Part shown: piece by piece, positions 9,388-19,400 of the stretch
Layout: every line of letters starts with the position of its first letter
Position numbering within the stretch: position 1 is the first letter of the stretch
IMG/VR virus record: IMGVR_UViG_3300050120_000121
Span: 1-64,000 of that record
Reading direction: 5' to 3' (one strand)
DNA from: a virus
DNA: 64,000 nt
Position numbers and translations under genes: made by a program
Notes under the pieces: model-generated
Told to the model about the DNA's origin: nothing
The model's input: only the letters and a program-made list of their open reading frames with translations
Database searches by the model: none

Positions 9388-9611
9388 ATCTCACTCAATG
9401 GCTTATCGCATGTGCGTTTGTATCGTGGGTCAGTTTTCGATTCGGTGCGATCTATGGATTGTCAATCGCAAATCGAATGGTGGAAGAGAACAACAAAAAG
9501 CAGTCAAAATACTGGGATGAAATCAACGTCGATTTCGACAAACTCACAGAAATGCGTCGAGAATGCGACCGAATCCGATTCGAGAATCAAACCCGTGCGA
9601 ATGCAAACTGA
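9384..9611 (+). CDS. Small membrane-anchored protein
   Basis: A 75-residue protein with an N-terminal membrane segment (residues 5-25) followed by a charged helix. The ATGA overlap with the previous stop supports the start. Topology resembles an i-spanin or a membrane-tethered regulator; no family recognised. Confidence 0.45.
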   Translation: MNLTQWLIACAFVSWVSFRFGAIYGLSIANRMVEENNKKQSKYWDEINVDFDKLTEMRRECDRIRFENQTRANAN

Positions 9612-9622
9612 ACAAACCCGAC

Positions 9623-9650
9623 TTGACGTAAACAACCAATCAGCGATATC
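9623..9650 (+). promoter_or_regulatory. Candidate sigma70 promoter before packaging genes
   Basis: TTGACG, 16 bases, then GATATC, in the 119-base gap before the probable small terminase gene. Part of it resembles the promoter at 28256 (TTGACGTA, then AATCAG, then CGATA). The -10 match is poor. Confidence 0.35.
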
Positions 9651-9730
9651 GTCAGCATCCGAACACAGCAATGTATTCAACTCCAATCACAGCAATGTGA
9701 AAGGAATCAGTCTCAACTGAAAACTGAAAA

Positions 9731-10390
9731 GTGAAAGACAACACTCCAATGGCTAGCAGTGACGCAAGGAAAGCGAGACGAGCCGCAAAGTTCGGGCATC
9801 CCATTCCTGAAACGACAGAACTGAAAAGAACTGGACAAGCGGTCACTGAAGAAAAGCCAGCGGAATCAGGGAAGTCCCCTGAAATCATACCCGTCGCAGA
9901 GAAATCGCAGGGGGAAGGGGTCCGCAAACGTCTCTCAGACTCTGGTGTACGGATTGGATCAGAGCAGCGGATGTTGGCACGAGCGGTCAACTGGCAGCAA
10001 AAGAACCGCTTTCCGCTGGAACTGGCAGTTGTTGACGAAAAGCTCGTTGAGGCGACAGGAGATCAGCCGCAGATCTATGACGAGATTCTTGTTAATGCGG
10101 TGACTCTGATGCGATCTAACAACTTACGGGCAAAGTCAATTGGCGTTCGAGCCGGGGCACAATTGGCGAAGTTGGTTCAATCTGATGACCATGCCAAGTT
10201 GCGGGCGGAATTGCGTCCTACAGCATTGGCTCCGCAAGTCATCATTGACCAAAGCACGCATAACGACAATCGGCGGGTTGTTTTCACGATTCCGAATAAT
10301 GGACGAGATCCGGCGATCCATGTCGCGTTGCCTGTATCAATGCCACAAGCCGCCGATAATCCGGACATCTTGAATGTCGTTTCTGAATAG
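9731..10390 (+). CDS. Probable terminase small subunit
   Basis: A 219-residue protein placed directly before the large terminase gene (8-base gap), where the small DNA-recognition subunit usually lies. It has a basic, disordered N-terminus (DARKARRAAKFG), a helical central region (about residues 75-160) and a beta-rich C-terminal tail. I cannot see a defining helix-turn-helix, so the call rests mostly on position. The start is GTG 9731; the ATG at 9749 is also possible. Confidence 0.45.
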   Translation: MKDNTPMASSDARKARRAAKFGHPIPETTELKRTGQAVTEEKPAESGKSPEIIPVAEKSQGEGVRKRLSDSGVRIGSEQRMLARAVNWQQKNRFPLELAVVDEKLVEATGDQPQIYDEILVNAVTLMRSNNLRAKSIGVRAGAQLAKLVQSDDHAKLRAELRPTALAPQVIIDQSTHNDNRRVVFTIPNNGRDPAIHVALPVSMPQAADNPDILNVVSE

Positions 10391-10398
10391 GTCTATCA

Positions 10399-11949
10399 AT
10401 GCCGCAAACCGCAGACGGCGTGTCCTATGTTACGTTCCAACCGGGTCCGCAAGAGCAAGCTCTTTCCAGTCCCGCAGACGTGGTTGTCATGGGAGGCGCG
10501 AACGGAGGGGGCAAGTCATATTGGCTTTTGCTAGAAGCTGCTCGCCATATTGATGTGCCGGGATATCGTGGTGTCATCTTCCGCCGCGAATCAACCGACA
10601 TTACGGACCCTGGCGGATTATGGGACACGTCAATGGGTGTCTTTCCGCAGATTGGCGGATGGCCACGAACGAACAAACTCGATTGGGTTTTCGAACCAGA
10701 TGCCCGCGTTTCGTTTCGGGGATTGCCACATTTCAAGGACGCAGTCTCGTGGGACGGGAAGGAACTGGCGTTCATTGGCTTCGACGAAGGCCAGTTATTC
10801 ACGGAGATGCAGTTCTGGTATCTCTTCAGTCGACGACGTTCGACATGCGGTGTAAATCCATGTATCAGAATGAGTTGCAATCCTGTTCATGAAGACGATC
10901 CGACCGGAGGTTGGCTAAAAAAGCTGATTGGCTGGTGGTTGGATTGGGACACGGGATACCCGATTAAAGAGCGATCTGGCGTGATTCGATGGTTTTGCCG
11001 AATCAACAACGAAATCATTTGGGGTGATTCGTCGGAAGAACTGATCCAAAAGTACGGCGACCCGAATCTGGCAAAGGATCACGAGGACCAGCCAGTTCAA
11101 CCGATGTCACTGACGTTTGTTCCGTCGAAACTGAAGGATAATCCGCTCCTAATGAAGGCAACTCCCCAGTATCGGGCGAGCCTCATGGCGTTGCCGGATC
11201 ACTTGCGGAAGCAGAAGCTCGATGGCAACTGGAACGCGAAACTCGAAGCCGGAACATTCTTCAAGATCGGCGTGATGAGCCGTCCAAATATGATCGTCGG
11301 TGAATTGCCGAATGATCTAAGATATTGCCGTGCATGGGATTTGGCTCACACGGAAAACGCAGGTGACTGGACGGTGGGAGCGAAGATTGGCAAGGATTCG
11401 GCCGGGAATCTTTACATCGCCGATATCATTCGAGGCCAGTGGGAAGCGTTCAACCGCGATGAGCGGATGAAAATCGCCACATCTGACGACGGCTACGATT
11501 GTCGCGTCCGCATTCCTCAAGATCCATCGGCGGGAGTCTCAGAAGCGGCGAGAATCCAGAAGACGCTTGGCGGATATATCGTCAGGGCAGTTCCCCCGCG
11601 TGGAAAAAAGGAAGATCGGGCGGGAGGTTTCCAGAGTGCGTTCAATGCCGGGAACGTCAAAATGCTTCGAGCACCGTGGAACCGCGGACTTCTGCAACGG
11701 CTTGACTCGTTTCCCACAAAAGGAATACCTGACGACGAAATAGACGCATTGGCAGACGCTTACGACGAACTGTATCCAACAAACAAGCTCGTGATGGGTT
11801 TCGAAAGTCGTGGCGACAGCGACAAGGACGACGACGAAAAGCCAGTCGATCATCCCTTCAAACCGCTGATCGAACCGCCTGCTGAGTCGGAAGGACCGCC
11901 GAAACCAGCGGAACCGCAGAGTCGACGTCTGATAATGGGCTTTAGCTGA
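10399..11949 (+). CDS. Terminase large subunit
   Basis: A 516-residue DNA-packaging motor. Walker A is GGANGGGKS at residues 32-40. Walker B is FIGFDE with the acidic pair at D129-E130. The C-terminal RNase H-like nuclease begins with RAWDLAHTE (D314), and further acidic residues lie in the DDEIDALADAYDE stretch near residue 450. Length and motif order match the ATPase-nuclease terminases of tailed phages. It would work with the portal encoded at 16436, and the two are unusually far apart (4.5 kb of small genes). A disordered proline-rich tail ends the protein. Confidence 0.93.
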   Translation: MPQTADGVSYVTFQPGPQEQALSSPADVVVMGGANGGGKSYWLLLEAARHIDVPGYRGVIFRRESTDITDPGGLWDTSMGVFPQIGGWPRTNKLDWVFEPDARVSFRGLPHFKDAVSWDGKELAFIGFDEGQLFTEMQFWYLFSRRRSTCGVNPCIRMSCNPVHEDDPTGGWLKKLIGWWLDWDTGYPIKERSGVIRWFCRINNEIIWGDSSEELIQKYGDPNLAKDHEDQPVQPMSLTFVPSKLKDNPLLMKATPQYRASLMALPDHLRKQKLDGNWNAKLEAGTFFKIGVMSRPNMIVGELPNDLRYCRAWDLAHTENAGDWTVGAKIGKDSAGNLYIADIIRGQWEAFNRDERMKIATSDDGYDCRVRIPQDPSAGVSEAARIQKTLGGYIVRAVPPRGKKEDRAGGFQSAFNAGNVKMLRAPWNRGLLQRLDSFPTKGIPDDEIDALADAYDELYPTNKLVMGFESRGDSDKDDDEKPVDHPFKPLIEPPAESEGPPKPAEPQSRRLIMGFS

Positions 11950-12047
11950 AATCGCGTTTCGTGCGTGAAAAGACGGTTGATTTCTGCGTAAACGGATGTT
12001 ACACGTATGGTAAGTCCGCACCGTATGAAACTCAGTTTGGCGAAACG

Positions 12048-12341
12048 ATGTCACTTCCGAAGCTCACTCATCTGCAATTTCAGACGCTGAAGGTTGTGTC
12101 GATCAGCGAAATCAGCGGAAGTAAACTTCGCGAATATCTCACAATCCTGAAGATCCGGCAGAAGTCGGCTGCGTTCTACCTGTTAATGCAACGGCTGAAA
12201 CTGGCGAATCTGATTGCCGAGCGGAAGGAATGCCGGATATCTGGCAAAACCACGATCCGCGAGAGTTTCTATTCCATTACCAAACTTGGCCGATCTGAGG
12301 TACAGAAGTCGGTGGAGTTCTATTCGAAGGGCGAGAAGTGA
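12048..12341 (+). CDS. Small winged-helix-like DNA-binding protein
   Basis: A 97-residue protein starting at the ATG at 12048. Helices around residues 10-60, then a basic strand-turn-strand with SITKLGR near residue 80, resemble a MarR/PadR-type winged helix. The TKLGR-type wing is typical of this fold. It follows the terminase after a 98-base gap and may regulate the following run of genes. An upstream in-frame extension to 11961 lacks a ribosome site. Confidence 0.5.
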   Translation: MSLPKLTHLQFQTLKVVSISEISGSKLREYLTILKIRQKSAAFYLLMQRLKLANLIAERKECRISGKTTIRESFYSITKLGRSEVQKSVEFYSKGEK

Positions 12342-12703
12342 GTCGCAAAAAGAAACTTCCGATCGAATTGGAGGTTCAGGACACGACATCCGTGACCTCT
12401 ACAGACGGGCGAGGCGTCATCGGATGGATTGTGAAGCGAAACTGGAACAAACATTGGTCGTTTAATTTCAATCATAAGTTCGACTTTGATTTGTCTGCGG
12501 ACGAACTGCGGTTACTGGCGGACGAAGATCGGCGAAAGCAGGCAGAAGCCGCATTGCTTGATCTGTGGCGAGCAATCGGGATGCATGAATGGCGATTCGT
12601 ACTTCCGGGTGATGCGGAACGAAAGCCGGTTCAAAACGAAGTCTTGCAATGCCTCAGTCGGATTCTGATCGGCAAGGAAACGTGCGGGGAAGTCAAATGC
12701 TGA
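12338..12703 (+). CDS. Phage protein of unknown function
   Basis: A 121-residue mixed-charge protein with a GTG start that overlaps the previous stop as GTGA. An aromatic segment (NWNKHWSFNFNHKFDFD) near residue 40 is followed by a charged helix. No family recognised. Confidence 0.5.
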   Translation: MSRKKKLPIELEVQDTTSVTSTDGRGVIGWIVKRNWNKHWSFNFNHKFDFDLSADELRLLADEDRRKQAEAALLDLWRAIGMHEWRFVLPGDAERKPVQNEVLQCLSRILIGKETCGEVKC

Positions 12704-13185
12704 CATACGTCACTCAGCAGCAGATCGACGATTGTGTCATTCAACCAAACTTCGTCGAGAACTATATCGGCAAGAAATTGTGTCAACGACTTGGAGAACA
12801 GACAATGGCATCTATGCAAAACGTGACGGTCAAGGTGAATCTCGAAAGCGACAGGCCGGCGGCAGATCCCAACGAACGCGACCCAAGCCGCGAACGAAAA
12901 CTGGCAATCGAACGCATTATGAACCGCTGGCGTGCGATGACAATCAGCGTTGATGAAGCCGAAAGCGAATTGGCGACTCTATTCGGTCGCAAGATTGGAG
13001 AAATGGACATTGAGATTGGGCAACTGGAAATCAAGAACAAAGGATTGTCACCGTTCTGCGATGTCATGAAATTGAACGGGGCGGACATCAATCAATCGGT
13101 TCGCAAATTGACGCTCACGATCCAAGCGGGACACAAGCCGATTGTCGTCACAGAGCATTACTGTTTACCCAAGGAAGTCGCATGA
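12697..13185 (+). CDS. Phage protein of unknown function
   Basis: A 162-residue protein using the ATG at 12697 that overlaps the previous stop. A later start at 12805, preceded by GGAGAA, would remove the first 36 residues and is also plausible. The central region is a charged helix; the C-terminus looks like a small beta domain. No family recognised. Confidence 0.45.
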   Translation: MLTYVTQQQIDDCVIQPNFVENYIGKKLCQRLGEQTMASMQNVTVKVNLESDRPAADPNERDPSRERKLAIERIMNRWRAMTISVDEAESELATLFGRKIGEMDIEIGQLEIKNKGLSPFCDVMKLNGADINQSVRKLTLTIQAGHKPIVVTEHYCLPKEVA

Positions 13186-13556
13186 ATCTCACCCGTCGCT
13201 CATTCTTCGGTCTATTGGTGATTCTGTGCGGATGCAAGACGGCTCCGAAGAATCCGAAACGATATGCCGAAGTCGAAGCGGATGCGGGCCACGTGACGTA
13301 TATTCACGGCATCGGCAAACGAATTACCCTCACGCGAAATAGTCCATCTTGGGGACGTTTGATTGTTGCGATGTCCCCCGTGGCCGCGGATCAGAAAGAC
13401 GAAGTTCAACCGAAATGGATCGGGCATAATCGCTATCTTGTTCCGGTCGAGTGGATTGAGCGTGCGAACGACGGAATCAGAATTCCGTTCTACGAATTGT
13501 CGTCATCGCGGATGCCAGCCGAGAAAGAGCGATTGAGAAAACGCCGAATCTCTTGA
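13182..13556 (+). CDS. Predicted lipoprotein
   Basis: A 124-residue protein with a basic N-terminus (NLTRRSFFG), a short hydrophobic stretch and a lipobox-like LCGC, putting the acylated cysteine near residue 18. The twin-arginine-like start is also worth noting. The mature part is small and basic. A phage lipoprotein could be an o-spanin or a superinfection-exclusion factor; the sequence does not decide. Confidence 0.55.
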   Translation: MNLTRRSFFGLLVILCGCKTAPKNPKRYAEVEADAGHVTYIHGIGKRITLTRNSPSWGRLIVAMSPVAADQKDEVQPKWIGHNRYLVPVEWIERANDGIRIPFYELSSSRMPAEKERLRKRRIS

Positions 13557-13625
13557 ACCAATCTCATGCCATATGCGTTACTCGGTTCTGAGGCGGAAAC
13601 AAGACTCATCGAAAGGAACCAGCGA

Positions 13626-14597
13626 ATGAGCGACACAGATTTGTTTGACATTGTGCGAGAACTGATGAAACGGGTCGATCACCTGCAAGAGGAATCAGAC
13701 GACAGAAATCGCAGATCGCGTGAGGCCGTGACGGCAATTCATGCAAAATCACTCGCCATGTATCTGGAAGTCCGCAGTTGGCAGAGTGCGAAGGCATGGA
13801 ACGGGAAACTTCCGCAAGCCGTGATTGACGAGTGGAAACGCGAATGGGAAGCGTTTGGCAAGCCAGAACCAACGGAAGAACAAAAGGAAGCCATTCGGGA
13901 CGTGATTCGGAATAAAAGCCCGATGGAAGTCACGCCGCTGGACATTATCAATGCGGCGAAACAATCCGCTCCCATCTTCGAAGTCGGTGATCTGGTGGAA
14001 TGCACATGCGACGTGATTCATAAATCGTTCGGCATTGCGGCAGGAGATCAACATCACGTTCAAAAGACTGGCGAGCGACAGGTGTTTGTCAACGATCACG
14101 GACCGTTCGATGCCTCTCGCTTCAAGCTCATCGAGAAGGCGAAGAAACCAGAGCCGAAGATTGCCGTTGGCGACAGCGTTCAATGCGATGAAGACTGCGT
14201 TGAACAAAATGACGGCGTAATCGTTGTCCATTGTGGGGACGTACGGACGGTCGAATTTGTCGATGGCGGTTTCGTTCAATTGAAACACACATCCGGGAAA
14301 TGGTTGGCGAGTCATTTCACAAAAGTAGATAAACTCGAAAGTTTTGCGGGAAAGACGTCGGACGATTCCGATCTGATCACGGCGAAATGGCTGTTGCGAA
14401 TCGGTTTCGTCCGTTGCGGTGAAAAGGAATTCCGGTCTCCCAATCCAGCAGGCGACAATGCTCTCCCCTTGCGAATCGAAAGTTTTTGGGAAGGGGAATG
14501 GACCATCAAAGGGTTTGAGCTGGATTATCTCCGAACCCGTCGTGACATTCGCCTATTCGCAGAACTGATGAGAATTGAGCTGAAGGAATCAAAATGA
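13626..14597 (+). CDS. Phage protein with SH3-like beta repeats
   Basis: About 323 residues from the ATG at 13626, which has AAAGGA upstream; an earlier in-frame ATG at 13566 is less likely. The N-terminal 100 residues are helical. Two similar beta units follow (FEVGDLVECTCD... and IAVGDSVQCDED...), each ending in a phrase like ASRFKLIEK or ASHFTKVDK, suggesting duplicated SH3-like domains. A C-terminal unit of about 80 residues is separate. No catalytic motif seen. Confidence 0.5.
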   Translation: MSDTDLFDIVRELMKRVDHLQEESDDRNRRSREAVTAIHAKSLAMYLEVRSWQSAKAWNGKLPQAVIDEWKREWEAFGKPEPTEEQKEAIRDVIRNKSPMEVTPLDIINAAKQSAPIFEVGDLVECTCDVIHKSFGIAAGDQHHVQKTGERQVFVNDHGPFDASRFKLIEKAKKPEPKIAVGDSVQCDEDCVEQNDGVIVVHCGDVRTVEFVDGGFVQLKHTSGKWLASHFTKVDKLESFAGKTSDDSDLITAKWLLRIGFVRCGEKEFRSPNPAGDNALPLRIESFWEGEWTIKGFELDYLRTRRDIRLFAELMRIELKESK

Positions 14598-14854
14598 CAG
14601 ACCACGCCGACATTCCCATTCCAGCAGTGAGCGTCGTGAACGGAACGAAGGATTCAGTGGTGTTCATTAAAATCGACCCCAAATATGCCGAAGTCTCGTC
14701 TGATGAGATGCGAACCGTAAGCGAACGGATTAAGACTCAACTTGTCGGATCGTGCATGGAAGGTGCGAAAGTCATCGTCACTTGCGGAATTGACATCGAA
14801 ATCGCAATGCCAGAAGAGTCTGCGAAACTCCACAACGAAGGATTGAACACATGA
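14594..14854 (+). CDS. Small acidic protein of unknown function
   Basis: An 86-residue protein that overlaps both neighbours by four bases. Alternating strand and helix content suggests a compact ferredoxin-like fold, but nothing more specific can be said. Confidence 0.45.
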   Translation: MTDHADIPIPAVSVVNGTKDSVVFIKIDPKYAEVSSDEMRTVSERIKTQLVGSCMEGAKVIVTCGIDIEIAMPEESAKLHNEGLNT

Positions 14855-15060
14855 AACCCGGTCAGAAAATGGCGATGTATGGCCATCAAGCAGCGAGAAC
14901 AGCAGCGACGGCGGATCGATTGAAACAGGAGCCGACAGTTGACCGGAAGCCGTCAGCGAAAACTTGCCTTGAATGTGGTAAGACTCATGGCGTTCCTCGC
15001 TCGTTTTGCAGTGCGGAATGTTGTGCGAAGTTCAAGGCGAAAAAGAAAGCAGCGAAATGA
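14851..15060 (+). CDS. Small zinc-finger protein
   Basis: A 69-residue basic protein with a CLECGK...FCSAECCAKF finger (two C-x2/3-C pairs, about residues 38-57) and a lysine-rich tail. This resembles fingers found in small phage and plasmid proteins. Nucleic-acid binding is likely but the target is unknown. Confidence 0.55.
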   Translation: MKPGQKMAMYGHQAARTAATADRLKQEPTVDRKPSAKTCLECGKTHGVPRSFCSAECCAKFKAKKKAAK

Positions 15061-15281
15061 CCGTAAAAGAACTTCGTGACTTCCTTGCCGACAAACCAGA
15101 TGATTTAATCATCGTCATGTCATGCGACGCGGAAGGGAACGGGTATAGCCCGTTGCGGATTGCCGACTCCACAAATTACGTTCCGGACACGGCCTATTTT
15201 GGCGAGATTTATGACGATCCAATCGAAGCGGAAGGTCAAGGCGAAGTGTGTCCGTGCATCGGGTTGTGGCCGACAAACTGA
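15057..15281 (+). CDS. Small acidic protein, TVKELRDFLADKPDD type
   Basis: A 74-residue protein with an ATGA overlap start. It begins TVKELRDFLADKPDDLIIVM, an opening common in small conserved phage and plasmid proteins of unknown role. The rest is acidic with two late cysteines (CPC). Confidence 0.5.
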   Translation: MTVKELRDFLADKPDDLIIVMSCDAEGNGYSPLRIADSTNYVPDTAYFGEIYDDPIEAEGQGEVCPCIGLWPTN

Positions 15282-15290
15282 GGAACCCGA

Positions 15291-15509
15291 ATGAGCATCT
15301 ACGAATTTGACTTGTACATATCAGACGTGAAAACACTGACTCCACAAGTTCTGATGCAGATCGCGGAAGAAACCGACTGTGGTCCGATTGTCGGAATGGT
15401 CAACGGCAGATGTATTGCGTCGTTCTGTCGCGAAGCCAAATCACGTCATGACGCTGTCGCACTCGCGATTCATCAAGTGGCCAAAGCGGGGTACATTTCG
15501 TTATCTTGA
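15291..15509 (+). CDS. Small protein of unknown function
   Basis: A 72-residue protein with alternating strands and helices. It lies 9 bases after the preceding gene, with GAGGAAC in the gap. No recognisable domain. Confidence 0.45.
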   Translation: MSIYEFDLYISDVKTLTPQVLMQIAEETDCGPIVGMVNGRCIASFCREAKSRHDAVALAIHQVAKAGYISLS

Positions 15510-15533
15510 AGATGTGAAGCCGGAAAGGGACTA

Positions 15534-15800
15534 ATGAGTGAACCGATTGACGGAACCGGACTGACGAAGATCACCTACGAATTCGACGCAGGGAAAAAGA
15601 TCATATTCCATCACGACCATGGCGAGTTGTGGCACCATTCAGTTGAATGGATCGGAGAGGATTCACAGATCCATCGTGTCGGAATCGGTCAAGCTGCCGG
15701 TGATATTTTCTTCGGTGCCGTCTGGGCGACATATCAGATGTATTTCTCTCACGGCAGATTGCCCGTGTTCGACGATTGTGAAGACGATTCGGAATCATGA
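15534..15800 (+). CDS. Small histidine-rich acidic protein
   Basis: An 88-residue protein with a run of histidines (FHHDHGELWHH) that could coordinate metal, and a very acidic C-terminus. AAAGGGA precedes the ATG. No family recognised. Confidence 0.45.
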   Translation: MSEPIDGTGLTKITYEFDAGKKIIFHHDHGELWHHSVEWIGEDSQIHRVGIGQAAGDIFFGAVWATYQMYFSHGRLPVFDDCEDDSES

Positions 15801-15821
15801 TCTTGGCGAAGCTTGGATTGG

Positions 15822-16355
15822 ATGATTGAAATGAGCCGCTACAAAGAATTGAAAAAGATCGAATGCATTGCGTTTGTTCGTCGGCAGATTCCAGACGCGA
15901 CGGACCGGCAGATTATGGGGATTCTGTACATCGCAGATCGAGCCGCACTCGGAGGACATGGATGTCCAATCACGTTTGACGGCTATTTTGCCGACAATGA
16001 TGGCGTGATTCTTTTCGACATTCAAAGTCTTCTGGTGAATTTGCAAGTCGACCCGTTCATTGAGCATCCCGAAGGATGGAACGCGTCGGAATACGAACAA
16101 GGATTGATGCAACTCGCCTGCAAATCGGCGATCAGAGATGCAAGTTTTGTCGAATCTCAATTGAAATCCTACGGCGAATTGGCGACTGTTCGAAATGTTC
16201 AAGTTTCTGACGGAATCATCAATTTGACGCAGATTTCATACGCTGAGAGCCTGAAAGAACTCGGGTTCTCTGAAAGTGAATCCGCTCACGTAGTTGAAGA
16301 ATTGACGCATCACAAGATGGTCATTGAAATGCATTCGAGTGAGGGGCAACGCTGA
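15822..16355 (+). CDS. Panacea/SocA-like (DUF4065) domain protein
   Basis: A protein of about 177 residues. Its N-terminal half has the pattern ILYIADRAALGGHGCPIT followed by a DGY-type segment. This resembles the core of Panacea (DUF4065, SocA-like) proteins, where a YLADR helix precedes a GxPITxDxY motif. In that family the domain commonly neutralises a fused or neighbouring toxin. Here the usual PYGPV part is replaced, so the domain may be diverged. No toxin is recognisable next door. Starts at 15813 (TTG), 15822 or 15831 are all possible. Confidence 0.5.
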   Translation: MIEMSRYKELKKIECIAFVRRQIPDATDRQIMGILYIADRAALGGHGCPITFDGYFADNDGVILFDIQSLLVNLQVDPFIEHPEGWNASEYEQGLMQLACKSAIRDASFVESQLKSYGELATVRNVQVSDGIINLTQISYAESLKELGFSESESAHVVEELTHHKMVIEMHSSEGQR

Positions 16356-16435
16356 CTCCGATTCCATTGTCAAGCCGATTTCGCTATTTTCGTGTCACGA
16401 CGGAACTTCCGCACACGAACATGGACGTTTGACAC

Positions 16436-19400
16436 ATGGGAATCTTCAATAGCTGGTTCAAAGGCTCGCAAGCCAAGCCGATCATGCCGCTTCCCGCGGA
16501 ACTGCCCGCGATGAAGTCGCTGAACATGGCGTCGGCAATTCGGCCAGCCCTAGCCGGCGCTTTCCCAGGCGCGATGTGGATTTCTGACCACAGAACGGAA
16601 GCCGAGCAGAATACCGGCTGGAACCACATTGCCATCAACGCGATCTGCCAGCAATTGGCATCTGCGACCGTGACGGCATATGAAGACGGTTCGAATCAAG
16701 TTCGCAACCAATCCCGTCGCAAATCTCTGCGGAATCTCTACGGGACGATTTCAAACTACAAAGCCCAATACGGACAGGACGACGATGAAACACGACCGTT
16801 GGACAACGCTCACGCCTTGATGAAGCTGCTGCAAAAGCCGAATCCGTTTGAACCTGGTTCGATGTTTCGCTATCGGCAGGCACAACAGTTGAGACTTACT
16901 GGCACAAACTTAGTGTGGAATGTTCCAAGTCTTTTGAAGACTCCAGAGTCGCCGCAAGGCCTTCCATGTCAAAGGTATGTGGTTCCAATTGCGATGACGA
17001 CAGCGATTCTGCCATCAGAGGAAATGCCGTACGGTGGATATCGCATTATCCCGAACACGTCACGTCAATTCCTACTCGACAAGGACGGGTATCAACCGGG
17101 ATCACCGATCTGGTCATTTCTGATGGGCGTGATTATTGATGCACGGCACATTCAGAAGATTGGCTACCCTCACGGCTGGCGGTTAGATGACTTTTGGTCG
17201 CCAGTATCGGCAGGATCGAAATGGATTGACGGTGCGAACGCCGTTGATTCGTCGCGGTTCGCTCAGATGAAAAACGGTGCCGATCCATCCGTTCAAGTCG
17301 AACTTAGTCCTGGAATTAATCCGACTCAGGACGAAATGGATCGCGTCAGTGCGAAAGCGTCGAAAAAGTACGGTGGACCTGATAACGCGGGCTCGATTTG
17401 GTTCACGGAAAATGGGACTGTGATTCATCCACTTTCAACGTCTCCCAAGGACATGAACTACAAGGAAGGCTTCCAAGACTTCAAGGAAGCGATTCTAGCC
17501 TTGCACAGCACGCCTCCAACGGCTTGCGGAATCATTGACGTGGGCACAACGGCCGGCTGGCTGGCGTCGATGCGAGGCTGGTCACATGCGGCGATTAAAC
17601 CGATGTGCAGACTCTTGGCAGATTCAGACACGCATCACCTCGCCCCACAATTCGGAGAGGGGATTACGGTCGAGATTGAACCGGAAGAAATCAACGATGA
17701 GGTGGAACGGAACGCACGTTGCCAAGTCGCGATTTCAGCGAAGTCGATTTCCAAGAACACGCTGAATGCAACTCTCGGATTCAAGCTCTTGGAAGGATCA
17801 GAAGGCGACAAGTTAGCCGGTCCAGACGCTCCACAACCGGGACAAGGCGGAAATCCGACTGCGAAACCCGAATCAGGCTCATTGACTGATTTGCCAAGCC
17901 CAAGCGATCCGGGCGACGCATACTCAGGGAATGCCCGTGGCGAAACTACAAAATCACTTCAGGCAGTTCGCGACGGCATGCGGGAGGCGGACGACGAATA
18001 TATCGCGGAAGTCGTTGAGCGAGCCGTAGCGGCGAAACTGAAGTCGATGGGCGAACCATCTGCGGCACAAAGGGAAGCGGGAAACTACAAAAAGACACAT
18101 ATCACGATTCAAGGCTTGCGAATCAGCATCGAGAATCCAAAAGGGTCAATCCGCAGCGGAACGAGCCGACAGGGGCAATCATGGTCAATCGAAATGGCCA
18201 ACGACTACGGATACATCAAGGGAACCGAATCGGGGGCGGATGGCGATCATATCGACGTGTTCATTGGCCCCAATCCCGAATCAGAACTGGTGTTTATTGT
18301 CGATCAGGTGAATCCAGACTCAGGTGACTTTGACGAGCACAAGGTGATTCTCGGAAGTGATTCGAAAGCCGAAGCCAAACAAATCTACTTCGCGAACTAT
18401 TCGAAGGGATGGAAGGGATTTGGCGACATCACGCCGATGCACATTGACGACTTTAAGGAATGGCTGAAGGCGGAAGATTCTTCGAAGCCAGTTGGCGATA
18501 TTGAACCGCGAAAATCTGGTGAAAGTCGATTCATCACGTTTGACGATTTGAAACAGTTCGGCAAATCTCTCGGCATGTCCACCAGCAATGGCAGTGACGG
18601 AGGATTCACGGTTCCAGAGGAGTCACAATCGGCAATCAAGGATCGGCAGGAAATCGCAGACGGTCAAGGTTACGGAAAGTGTCCAATGTGCGGTGCGGAA
18701 GCTGTCAGCCGAAATCGCGGTATGGGCACAAACCAAAACGACACTTGCCGAAATGGACACGTCTATTTATCGGACATGACGATTGTGAACCAACCGAAAG
18801 AATCGGCAGAAGTTCCAATTGTGGAACAAAGCGTCGAACCCGCAAAACCAGCGAAGAAATCCGTCAAACGTCGGAAGCCTGTTTTGAAGCATGACGTCTC
18901 AGGCGAAAACCGAGATCACGGCAAGTTTGCGGTCACAGCAGGAAGCGGAAAGAAACCGAACGAAAATCACTTGCGAATTGAAAGCGGACACGTCGTACCG
19001 GAGAATACTCACGTTGATGTCGCGGGAACCACATACCATCCGGGAGAATTCATTCATTCGCATCAAGTGTCGTCTCTGACTCCGGAAGAACGGTCGAAGA
19101 ATACGGAATCACTCGGCGGGAAAAAGATGGAGAGAATCTATCGAAATGCCGATACGGGAGAAGGATTATCTTCAGAACATGAGGCAGAAGTTCGCGGATT
19201 AAAGATCCGACCAGACCTGAAAAACGTTACTCTGATGAAGAACGATCATGGGGAATTGAAGGGATATGGGACAGATTCGAAAGGTCGTCGCCAGCCAATT
19301 TATCCAGCAGCACACACGGAGCGAGCAAAGGCAGCGAAGTTCGAACGTCTCAAGGAATTCCAGTCATCTATCGGGAAGATTCGTGAGCGACTGGCCAGCG

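Noticed and set aside
9412-9720. A 102-codon plus-strand frame overlapping 9384-9611
   Set aside because: It is out of frame with the better supported membrane protein gene, and its second half is a low-complexity N/S-rich stretch over the promoter region.
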